Source of the DNA: Plazaster borealis
Lineage: Eukaryota; Echinodermata; Asteroidea; Forcipulatida; Labidiasteridae
Reading direction: 5' to 3'
DNA length: 64,000 nt
Assembly (NCBI GenBank): GCA_021014325.1
Contig: CM037464.1
Span: forward strand, 1,565,001 to 1,629,000
Position numbers and translations under genes: made by a program. The notes under the pieces were generated by a model. It was not told the DNA's origin and ran no database searches. It saw only the letters and a program-made list of their open reading frames with translations. Shown one piece after another: positions 1 to 11,200 of the stretch (its first letter is position 1; every line of letters starts with the position of its first letter).

Positions 1-1194
1 ATCGAGTTTAAAAAAAACGGTTATTCATTCACGGGGCACGATCTGTCTGAGGCCAAATGGAGCCACTTACGTTTCCAAGCGTACACAATAAAACGTCGAT
101 ATTCAGAGACTACAATTTGTGTGATGCCTTCCATTGCTAATTAAATGTCCCAACAAAGCAACAATACTCTAAAACATGAGTTTGTTTGATCAGCTATATC
201 GGTTCACACATCGGGTAGAAAATGATTGGTTAAACAAAACAACATTAATACATACAACCAAACGGACCGGAACACTCTCTTAATTTGATCACCCATTACG
301 ACAATCAGAGGTATGGTCTGTACACAAACCAATTCATGCATTCCGCACAGTGTACATTCTGCCCGAGCGCGCTGATATCGAGTGAGATCATGGGTCTGTC
401 TATAGGTGCGTCTGGTATTGACGTTCACGGTGAATGGTGTCATGGGCCTGGAAAGAGGGGGGATTCCCTTGACGCTATAGTTGGAGTCACTATCCCCCTG
501 GATTACACGTGGATAAACGGAACCCTTTCAATCGCCATTTCGATCAGCCCAGGAAGAGACCGAAAACACGGGGCGCCACATGGCGCTCGACTTCACCCGC
601 GATGAAAGGGGTCGAACGGTTTTTGACTTCTTGTCAAGTGTTCTGATTCGATATAGAATGTGTGCCCTTGCATGGGTAATTCTGAATTCTCATCAGCGTT
701 AAGTCAATTTCACTACAGTCTTGAGAGCCCCAAATCCGTTGCGTGTCGATTACATACTATAATAGTATAAAAGAGAAAAAATCCGATCTCGACGATCCGC
801 TGATGCCGTCACTGTGGTGGTTGTCAGTATTAAAGTCTGGCTGCAGCCACCGATCCATTCAAGATAACTACGTAATGCAAATCACCTTGACTAATCTTCG
901 AGAACAAACTGGGCCTTGTTGTGATCTTTTATAGCTGAAGCTTTGTGCGTGTGATCAATCTGAAATATCATAGTGTAGTCTTATTGCTTCTCTGTCTCAT
1001 TACAATAATCCAAAACCGATGTAGGAAGAACAAAAATGGTCTGACCCTTCTGTGGTATCTTGATAATTAGTGTTCAATTCCGCCAATGTACACAGGAAAC
1101 ACGACGAAGACAATAGGGTGCAAGTCTATGAGGCTGTCATGCCTTTGATATCTCTAAAATCTCTGCAAAAGCCGAAGACTCCCTTTAAAGGCAC
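1..1194. other. Non-coding, nothing recognised
   Basis: No exon, repeat or RNA gene identified. A 106-codon open frame (285-605) starts without ATG and has no family resemblance. Confidence 0.5.
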
Positions 1195-1541
1195 TGAACA
1201 CGTTTGGTAATTGTCAAAGACCAGTATTCTCACTTGGTGTATCCTAACATATGCATCAAATAACAAGCCTGTGAAAATTTGGGCTCAATTGGTCATCGAA
1301 GTTGCAAGAAAATGATGAAAGAAAAATTTGTGTGCTTTCAGATTAGGAATAAAAACTTCTTGCGAGAAGTTTTTATTATTTTAGTGAGAAATTACCTCTT
1401 TCTCAAAAACCACGTTACTTCAGAGGGAGTCGTTTCCTACAATGTTTTATACTATCAACGGCTCTCCGTTGCTTGTTACCAAGTAAGTTTTTATGCTAAT
1501 ATTTGTTTTGAGTGATTACCAAACGTGTACAGTGCCTTTAA
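1195..1541 (+). mobile_element. TTAA MITE subfamily A, copy 1
   Basis: Flanked by TTAA on both sides (1195-1198 and 1538-1541). Terminal inverted repeats read AGGCACTGAACACGTTTGG and, on the other strand at the right end, AGGCACTGTACACGTTTGG. No coding capacity. Carries the internal near-palindrome AACTTCTTGCGAGAAGTTTT and a splice-donor-like CAAGTAAGT at 1480-1488. TTAA duplication is the hallmark of piggyBac-type transposases (established), so a piggyBac-like mobiliser is inferred. Confidence 0.85.
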
Positions 1542-1665
1542 ACAGACGAATTGTGAATTGCAAAAAATAATATGGTTTCAAATGGCAATTGACAAACAAG
1601 CAACGTTGTCACTGCAATTTGTTATCTCTCTATTTCTTAGCACTATAAACAAACCCTCTTGGGTC

Positions 1666-1857
1666 ACAATTGAGCCGGACTCCGGTACCCAGGGGGCCTG
1701 ACCCATTTCTGAATCAGGCTGACCCAGAAAATGGTTAAAAGATTTGACGTTGACTCGGATTTTGAGTAATTTCGACCAATTTCTGGGTAATTTTGACACA
1801 GATTCCGGATTATACTAACCCATAAATGGGCAAGACCCCGCAGGACCCGGGAGTTTT
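1666..1857. repeat. GGGTCA-rich palindromic element, copy 1 (old)
   Basis: Contains CAGGGGGCCTGACCCATTTC, a degenerate TTTCTGGGTAATTTTGACAC and AACCCATAAATGGGCAAG, ending near TTTTTAGAGTGG. Same order of blocks as the copies at 18688 and 28411 but more diverged. Confidence 0.6.
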
Positions 1858-1957
1858 TAGAGTGGATTCTTCAATCGAGCGGCAAAAAAGAAAAAAAGAA
1901 AAGAAAGAGTCTGTGAATAGCAAAAAGTGCAAATGCAAAGTGGTTTTCAAGCGAACC

Positions 1958-1980
1958 CCTACCCCAACCCTAACCTAACC
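1958..1980 (-). repeat. Short telomere-like stretch
   Basis: CCCCAACCCTAACCTAACC resembles degenerate (CCCTAA)n for about three units; too short to mean more than a chance or interstitial trace. Confidence 0.3.
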
Positions 1981-2682
1981 TCCTGGACCCGCATCTGATA
2001 TATGTCGTTATTATTCTTCAATCCCACCACTCCATCGGAGATGTGTTGACACGCTCTTTGTCCATCAAAGTCGTGCATTCCTTAAGTTCTCAATGTACCC
2101 CTCGTGTACCTCTTCACGCCAACTCTAACTCTCTGTGCTACCACACGAACTTCTGAATTCTCCCGCAGGTGGGATACTCGAGAGTGTCAGGTGGCCGATC
2201 CGCTGATTCAAGTCAACAAGATTAAGTTCCAAAAAAGCCGCTTTAAAAGTTTGACAATTTTCTGAGAGGAATTAGTGGCCTGAGAACTGACCTCGGTCCA
2301 AATTAGAAATGTTTTATATCATCTCAAACCGACCTGAGCATTTCTGTTTTTAATTTCTCAGCCGCCGGTGACCTTTTGAGTCAAAATGTGTTCGAGTTTG
2401 ATATCTAATCAAACAAGATCTTGCCTCGAACGACGTTAGGCCTACTGCTGCATTTGAATTTCTGACAGCGTTTACAGAGACGTTAATTAATTACAACCAA
2501 ACTCTCGGGACAGGTTGCGTTTGGTCAATAAGTTGTTTAATGTATCGAGATGATCAGTCCATGGAGGGCCAGTCAATCCTCACAGGTCTTGTCTGAGGAC
2601 TCGATGCATATCACAGTGCCCTAATCATGCCAACAACAGCACGGGTAGAGACTTAAACGTTGATGACTTGAGTATACCTTAT

Positions 2683-2828
2683 TGACGTCATTTGAGTACG
2701 GCGCCCTCACCGAGAGGTCAAAAGGAGGTTGTTCATTGGCCAATCTTGAGCGCCGCGCGTACATGTATTCGCGTTTTCCCATTGTTCCATCATCAGTTTA
2801 CCTCTAAGATGGCGGTTTGGTGACGTCA
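2683..2828 (+). promoter_or_regulatory. Candidate TATA-less promoter: 2 CRE, CCAAT palindrome, YY1
   Basis: TGACGTCA at 2683-2690 and again at 2821-2828, ATTGGCCAAT at 2735-2744, CpG-rich GAGCGCCGCGCG at about 2749-2760, and AAGATGGCGG at 2806-2815. This combination is common in housekeeping-type promoters, and YY1 sites of this form usually lie just downstream of the start in the sense direction (established). No downstream exon recognised. Confidence 0.35.
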
Positions 2829-3870
2829 ATGCATAAGGTCTATTGGTAACGGCTCTGTTGCACTAGTGCTTGTTCACATTTTAGTGAAGTTGTCAAACCC
2901 ACTGCTAAATGGTACTTGACTCGTTGAAACCTGATTAAATATGGCGACACATATCTAGGCTCTCCAAGATCCGAGCCACAGCAATGACGTTGTCGCAGGT
3001 TTCCACACCGAGCCTCCCCTGTGAAGAGAACAACAAGCGGCATGCCTTGTGTTTTGATCATTAAGCAGAAACCGTGTGGTTTTACCTTTCTGGCACCTCA
3101 GGGCTGACCGTGGTGCGAGCTTTGAAACATCGGCCGCGGAAACACCACGCGTTTGACCCTTCCAAAGTACCCCTGGAGAAACTCTGGTAACCGATATAGC
3201 CAGAGTCCGGGCTAAATAAAGACAGCACTTTAACCACGCTTTGAACCAAGACATCTAAAGTAGCCGATCAAAGACGCAACGCCAGGAAGAGCCCTACAGG
3301 ATGAGCACGGAATGGATTGCGACAAGGCTAGGTGAAAGCAGCCAGGGTGGCGACAAACACTCTACCTTAGCTCTCACTCTTGGCAACTCGGTTGATATTT
3401 CCAAGTACCTCTCGTAACTGGTTGTAACTTACACAACAAGACGCTTACGGGTTTCCGCCTTGAATAACTTAATGCTTGCCTTGAAACGCAAATCATTTCC
3501 CAGGGTTGCCAAAAGTTTTCCCATGTAAAATTAATACGTATATATATTATGGAGAGAGGGCAATTAAAGGTTGGCCTCAGATGGGTAGGCGTGGCTAAGA
3601 TGGGGGGGGGAGTAGGAATAATTATCACAATTGGACCTTGTAAGTAAAGGAACCGGTAACCTGATTTATTTAACATGTAAAAACTGCAGATAGGGATTTG
3701 ATATTAAGTTGCCATTTAGACTACAAAACAAAACTGCAAACATATACAAGACACCGCATCAGTCTCAAATACACGAATATTTGACAAGAATAAGAGTTAT
3801 CAGAAGTAAAATATTACTTCAAACTTGTGAGCCATTAACAGACAATATAATAGCTCACATGCATGTCTCA

Positions 3871-4066
3871 ATGCGCATGATCCGCGCGCAAAGGATTCTG
3901 GGTGAAATCCGAGACCAAGCAACACCGACAACCACTATGGTGCGCTGATTTTGAAGCAATACACAACTATAAAACCTGGCAAAGTCACATGTAAACTAAA
4001 ACAGATTTATTTTTTAACTGTACTCAGTTTCCCAAGATGCATTGGGGTATATTTTGTAAGATGGCG
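3871..4066 (+). promoter_or_regulatory. Candidate promoter: NRF1-like, ZNF143-like, YY1-like sites
   Basis: ATGCGCATGATCCGCGCGC at 3871-3889 resembles NRF1 sites. TTTCCCAAGATGCATTG at 4028-4044 resembles the ZNF143/STAF motif, and AAGATGGCG at 4058-4066 resembles YY1. No transcript can be assigned. Confidence 0.3.
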
Positions 4067-7000
4067 CTTGTTGCATCATATGACCAATTGACAACTCGCT
4101 TTCAATTCACCAGCACACAAACCCAGCCTGCCCAAACGTGTTCGTTTCCAGAACACAATACACTATACTTCAAACACAGTAGCCGCCCAGGAGCAATCTT
4201 CTTGTATCTGCACTTTGGATAAAGATTATTTACTATAAGCACCCAACCCCCTCGCCCGATTGAAAAAAAAAGCCTTTCAAGATTCATGGCAGTCTCTCTG
4301 TCCATGAGACCGCGATAAACACCAACGCACTGTTAAGAGGTTTATCCCCAAGAATGTGGTATTTTCAGCGTCAAAAAGGGAATTAAAAATCGGATTATTC
4401 TTACCTAAAAGTTCGCACTGAGTCACCGCTGTATAAAAGAAACAAGCATAGCTGCTTTATGAATTGTCACAACAGACACTTCGGACAGTTTTTTTGATTT
4501 GGATTTTGCTGTTTTTTTTCTCCTTCCATCTCAGGCAGGGGGTGAAGACAAAGAAAATCCTTGAAGGGAAGCGTTGATGCGTTGATGCACACTGATTACT
4601 AAGATGATTCACAGATTAGATATGGAATTCCCGACACAATACCTATACAGAGTTAGTTGATTAGATCATGGATTCATTCTCCGTGAGTCAGGAATGAGAT
4701 TCGACAACTGTGGAAATTCCTGAAAAATAGCCAGCGGATCTGGGTTCCCCCTTTACTCGAAACCCAGAACCTCCAAGATGTTAACTATTCAGGAGGTTTA
4801 CAAACTCTGTGCATCACCCAGAAAGACAAAAACTACAGGTTTGGACGCAATGTGGACAATTTCTTTCCCCCTTTCGGGATTGCTTTACTTCTTTCAAGAA
4901 AATGTGAAGGCTTGAGGAGACATTGAGAAAATCTTGAAATCAAGAAAAAAAACCAAGAAATCATACACCTGATGATTAGATCAGTCTACGCAATGATCGT
5001 GGTATCCTTTTTAAAACCTAAATTGTTGTCACCAAAACCAGAACGACATCGTGATATCAACCTTACAACTTTATCTGAAGACGAGCAGAGCATACTGTTC
5101 AAAACGTCGAGACAACACCTGCTCTTTTCAGAGCCACCACTCATCCCAAAAGAGTTTTGCACATGGCTGTATCCGCAAGTGTACTAGCTAAAGTTACCTT
5201 AATTTACACACGATGCAAAGCTTCAAACATCACTAACTTTCTCTCAGGATTTCCTGTTATTGTAACGTCTGGTATTTGATAACGTTCATTAAATTACTGA
5301 CGCAATGCCCTCAAAATGAAGTACCCCTGTCTTTCGGAGTGACCCTGTCAGATTTGTTTTTTTCCCAAATGAAACTTTCTTCTTAAGAAAATGCTTCACC
5401 ACTGCGCTCAGGCACGATAATTATGATTAATGCACAACGATATGCAAATGTAGTTTTTAACACTATAACAGTATTTGGACAAAAAAACCCAACAGAAAAA
5501 AGTGGTCTCAAAGCTTCAATTTCTACGACTTAAGTGACACCAACAGGTCATCCATTTTCTTGTCGGTTTTTTGTCGGTGACACAACAAGTTTGATAGACA
5601 GTTTAAACTGTTGCATTACTCTAAAATCACAATCTCGAACACGGCGTGATTATTATCAGTGCTCATATTATTATGTACTGTGTGTACAATGAGTAACTTA
5701 ATCCACAAGGCATCCCCCGGGAACGCGTGGATGTACATAGACACTTGTAATACACACAATATGACCCACATTCCACCACACTTCAGCTTGGCGAAAAATG
5801 GAACAAAATTGCCTTAAATTTCATTCTGCGATAAGCACCGGGCTCAATGCAAACATCGCTGCGCTGAAAACGATCCGCCACGTTGTTGTTTTACGCGCCA
5901 CACGAGATGGATGCAACGCCGCGTGGACATATCGAAAAGCACCAGACCCAAAGACAAATACGTAATACGACCACAGTTCGTGCTCTGAAGCTGTAGCGAT
6001 TGGTTAATTTCATACTTCCCTCCCAGCACCGCAGACACTGCTGGTGTTTTATTTGGAATAAAATCTCACGATATGATCCAGCAGGGACCAGGATGGATGT
6101 CTGGTTTTAGATATGGCTGCGGGTCAAAATATGAAATATGAGGTGTTTATCAGTGGTATACCATTTAGATGAAAAATATAAAGTCTGGTTCCAGGTGGCC
6201 CTTCAAATGACACAAGTGGCTAAAGAAGTCAGGGTGCTCGATTCTAATAACGCATGTTGAAATCACAAGACAGACACCAATGTCTGATTTCCGACGCTAA
6301 CATATGTTGCAGTTCTGCTCCTTATTTACCGAACAAGTCATACAATGCCATCAATCCCCTTCCAGCCTCGGTATGGATATTTTGTTATGGCTGGCTTTGT
6401 CACTCTTTATTAAATTGCAAGTATGAGTTTGATTTTCTACCTAAAAGTTCACTCGATAGTTCTCTGCATATTGAATTTGCCGACAATGCGTATCATCCAG
6501 AACAAAATGGCCACACCAGAGTAATTGGTTTCTGTGTGGTGATCGCGCACCCATAAAAAGATCTAGAATGTTTGATATCATTGTTCACACTTGATGCCAA
6601 TCTGGAGCAGCTGTCCCATTTTTCTTCAAATTGTGACCCTAGAAATAGTTCCAGATAATTGTAATTAGAATGCACCAAATGTATCTGTGTCGAATGTGTT
6701 TGAAGATGTACGGTAACGTGTCGAGACAATTACGACTGTGATGAGCTGCGCGGTACTCGAGAGTAACAAGGAGGCGCCGAGCGCGCCTTTTTCGCCCATT
6801 TAATTTCACAGGTAGAATGGTCACGGCAGGAAAACCGCTGTGGTCTGTTATGTGACGGGAATAATGAGTTAATGACAATGTGGAAGAGACAGAATGGGCT
6901 GTGGTGGTTGAGCACACCTGAGTGACAGTGTGGACAAACGGAAGTGTGAGACAAGAAAACTCCTCCAAACAGGCTCCCACCGCTCCTTCCATGAAGGATT

Positions 7001-7254
7001 GGACTCTTGACCTCGTCTGCTGTTCTTAAGATCAGGCGGCTGTTTGAAGTCTGTCCCGACGGCTGTTTTGCGTAAGAATCACTGGTTATAAGAATTAATG
7101 GGTGTATATACACTGTACGTGTACGTTCTGATCATACAAGCGATAAGCAAAATTGTTGTTTGGAATGAAGTCGAAAACAACTTTCTTCCAAACAGGGCAG
7201 TATAATAGTTGATAGATGAAGACAGCCGAGTCGCGAGAAAGTGCATCAGGAAGA

Positions 7255-7271
7255 TGGGGATTCGAACCCCA
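7255..7271 (-). repeat. tRNA T-arm/B-box-like fragment
   Basis: TGGGGATTCGAACCCCA forms a perfect 5 bp stem with a 7-base loop reading TTCGAAT on the minus strand. No D-arm found at the right spacing, so this is probably a SINE scrap. Confidence 0.4.
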
Positions 7272-8125
7272 CCGAGACGCAAGTGCATGCAATGCAGGAT
7301 AACTGACAGCAATGGGTGAAAATCAATATCATCTTGTGGATTTGTTCAATTTAAAGATGCATCTATTTGTACGTTTCACAAGAATCACAATCATAATATT
7401 TCATGACGCGTTGCTCTATGCCTTAATCCAGCTACTGTATTCGCTTACAGTTTATTTGGTTTGTTTACATACAAACTCCTCAGGACGTGTGTCAGAAGCT
7501 AACATTAAAATTACGTCAAAGATACAGCGACAATAAATTTGATAAATTCTCAATTAAGAGCGACTGAATATCCCGACCGTTGATCAACCATAGAGCATAA
7601 AGGATGGTTAAACAGACATGTATGAATTGTTTTTCATCACTTTATGTTCCTTTAAAATGAGAAAAAAACACCTTCAAAGACTGATCAATGACTTCTTCTA
7701 GTTTTCTTGGGAATTGAAGAGGCGGATGCAAAGAATAAATTGATGGTGTGAGTGATATCAGACTGACTATATGTGTGAAATCCAATCTCATCCAACCGCA
7801 GGAAAACATGTCCAAAATGTATTAAACAAAACACCAACATTTGAATGAAGACAATGTCCAAAGTGTTAAGATTCATTTGGCTGTAAACAATACTCTAGCA
7901 GACATCCAGACATGCAATTGTCACCGTGTAGGACTATCTAATGTCCCCTGCATACGAGACTGACAGTTCGGCACACTGAAGCTTATTCTCGTTCTAATTT
8001 ACTTCTTTTTTGGCGAGTTTGGGGCAAACCTCTTATTAATGTATCGATTACCAACAAATCATCAGACATGCCGACTACTCCCCGCCCCTTATACACCGGC
8101 ATCAATTACAAAAACGAGGGAAAGA

Positions 8126-8204
8126 TTTCGCGCCAAAAAGACTCGACTAGAGTGCGTTGTGTGCAGATGTGCGCTACATTTAGATACTTTGAACTCCGGC
8201 CAAT
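8126..8204 (+). promoter_or_regulatory. E2F consensus plus CCAAT box
   Basis: TTTCGCGCCAAA at 8126-8137 fits TTTSSCGCSAAA exactly, and CCAAT is at 8200-8204. Together they suggest a cell-cycle-type promoter, but the 119-codon open frame across it resembles no protein I know. Confidence 0.25.
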
Positions 8205-11200
8205 GAGCGAAGTACAGGGAGCTGATATTGAGGATGGTGCACCCTGTAGCCCTTCCGTTATCGGACTGAATAATTACTCACAAGTAAAGGGCAAAACTAA
8301 CAGAAGAGCCCGCGATGTACGTAGGTATTTATTTCGTGCGTCTGCATTGATTTTGTCGGCAAAACACTCAGGTAATGTCGACATGCACGCGAAATCCTGT
8401 AAATGGGTGATCTGCTGGCTAGCATAGCAGTGATTAGATTCGTTTGGACAACACTTTATCGGTTAAAACTCCTGAATGCATGCGATTCTTGTTCTTTTTA
8501 TAGACTTCTCTTGCAGAGTGAAATACTCAGCCATAAGACCCCCGCAATACCTTACCAGGGAATGGAAAACAGGGCCCCCTGTCAGACAGCTGATGTCGAG
8601 AGGTTTTTCCTCTTAAACGGAATGGTTAAAATGCAGTGTGCCACTGCGATGTTGTTTTAAGGATTGAATAGGAACTCCGTATAGAAAGCAATGTTTAAAT
8701 CATAGCATACGTTCTCTGATGTAAACCTTTTGGGATCCATGGCTTTTTCTTCAGTCATGTCAACAACTCTGTTGAATAACCTGGAGTGTTTATTACCAAA
8801 ATGTTTCGATATAATTAAGTCGAGTTTGTATTTCTTTTTTTGCCATCCCCAGATCGTTAAGATTGAAACGCAACATCTATCCGAAAAATTAAATAATCAC
8901 TTACTTTCGACAGCACGAAATGAGTTCGTAATCTAGTTTTAGAATCGTTAGATTCTTGCATCGTAATGTATATCACGAACAAAGCTACCCACGGCACGTT
9001 GTTAAAGATTCATAAACTGATTTATCTGTCAGAGCTAAAGGGTGGTAAACTTTGGATTTGGGAAGCTGACCAATCTTTACATCCATTTCAATGTTTTATC
9101 AATCAGGGAAATAAACGGTTATTATGTACAAGATACTCAAAGAAAAATTGAATATTTTGCAACGTCATTTCTCCAAAAGTGAGAGCATCACAAGGAAATA
9201 TATAGAAAAAGAAAAAAAAGAAAAAAAGGTATTTGACCTACTTAGTCTACTTTTCTAATTTTTCCCCGAATCATCATTTTCTAGAAGCTGCTTTAACAGC
9301 AGGACTGTTCCAAAAGGTTACACAGCGAAATCTTGCCAAACCAAAAGGTGCCCGCGGCGTTTATACGAGGAGTGAGACGCAATACATTAACTAGCCACTC
9401 GTCTAGACTATCGCTTTAAAACATTATATCGTAATAAAAATAAACCACTTTCAACTCCTCAGGACTGAAAGTGATGCAAAAATACGAACAATCTGAATAA
9501 AAAGAAAGTAAAAAATAAAAAATAATAAAACAGAAGAAGAGAAAAAAGGAGAAGACCGGGACCATTGATTTGTCTTGCATTGATTACTGTCTTTTCCCGG
9601 TCCACCTGCCTTAATTGAGAATGTACCGTCACATCGTCCGGTGAAAATATGTCATTAACTCCATCGTACACCTCGCCAACAAAATGAAAATATGAATATT
9701 GATTTGATCCACGTGTTAAGTTCAAAGTGTATTTACGTGAAGATGGTAATGAAATTTAGGCTTGAGGGAGCGACATTTCAAAGGGGACGCGAAGGATTTG
9801 TTTATAGAAAAACTCCTTTGAACAAATGTTTCAAGTGAACAGTTTAAATAACAAGTAACGGAAGCATTGCCGAAATAAATTGACAGTTTGATTTTAAGGA
9901 AATTCAAGCCGATTTTGAGCCCTCGCCGGAGTTCCGACTTCTTGTGTTTTGGTTAATTGTAAATGAAGCGAAAAACAATAAGTGAGCCCATCTAAAATAC
10001 CTTAAAACCCCCCAATAAGTTATAGACAACGTGGTTGACAAATGTCTTGCGTGCTTCACACGAGCTTCACAACAGCGCGCGCTCAAACAGTCTGGTTCCG
10101 TGACTGTTTATGCACACATGCGGACGAAAACAAATTAGCTAGGTACCCGACAAAGCTACCGATGGTCATAAAATGCAAACGACAGCAACATCGGAAACAT
10201 TCCCCCACAAAATCCGACTTTAACGTCTAGAATTTCCACACCGCATCAATTCGTCCACTTTCCCACCCAAACCGTCACATATCGTTTTCAGGACTTTTTT
10301 TTCCTGCCTTCAGATTTGCACAGCTCAATCTTTGCAGATCCTCTTGCCAAATTAATTCTTGGAGGAGACGATACTTTACGCAACCCATCAGTCCACACTG
10401 ACAGTAACAATAGATCCCATCCCATACTCATGGTGCTCATTCCGACCCGATCCTGCACACTGTCAGCGTAAACGTTAGCTGCCAATTTCTTCACTCTACG
10501 GTATCAGTTACTGCAGATGGCGCGAACGGTCTGTTTTGAACCGGTTCTATTTCAACCCGCGGTCTGACCCGTTCAACCCGGCCTTCCAATGATTAATGGC
10601 AAAGTCTCTGTCAAGGTGATTTGTCTTTAACAAGTGTTTACATGATCTAGTAAACAAACTCCACTTAACTCGTGATGTGCCCAGAACCGTTACAAATTTT
10701 CAAGCTCTGCAACGCCTAAAATTCCTCGCCCATGCGCGTAACTCCAAAGGTCTGGAATCTTGATAGTTGGGCTTTGCAAATCTGCGTTTTTGTCACCACG
10801 TCATAAATATTCGCAGTGTAATTTGCAATGTCTCTGATGCTCTGATTAAGCCTTAAGGACAGCCTTCTGTACCATATTTCAAATTTACACTAGAAAAAAA
10901 ATAGTCGGTCGAAGAAAGAATGGATCAGAACAGCTGCCTCGATCGAGTCAGACCAACAATTAAAAAAAAACTTTTTAAATTTTCGCTGTTCAAGGTTTGA
11001 AAACTGACATCACAGGTTATTCAATCCTACACTCCCGTTTTCAATAAACACATCATACATTTCCCGAGAAAAAAAACAACATGGAGAAATCTGTATAATT
11101 TGTTGTGGATTTATTGCTTATCTATTCGGCAAATTAATAAGTCTTGGAGCCAGATTTCTCCCGCGTGACAGTATCTCATCCAGTAAAACTTTGCAGGACA

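Noticed and set aside
1958..1980. Interstitial telomere
   Set aside because: Only about three imperfect units.
6639..7113. Two overlapping minus-strand open frames (117 and 127 codons)
   Set aside because: Different frames over the same DNA, no ATG-to-domain logic, no splice context and no resemblance to known proteins.
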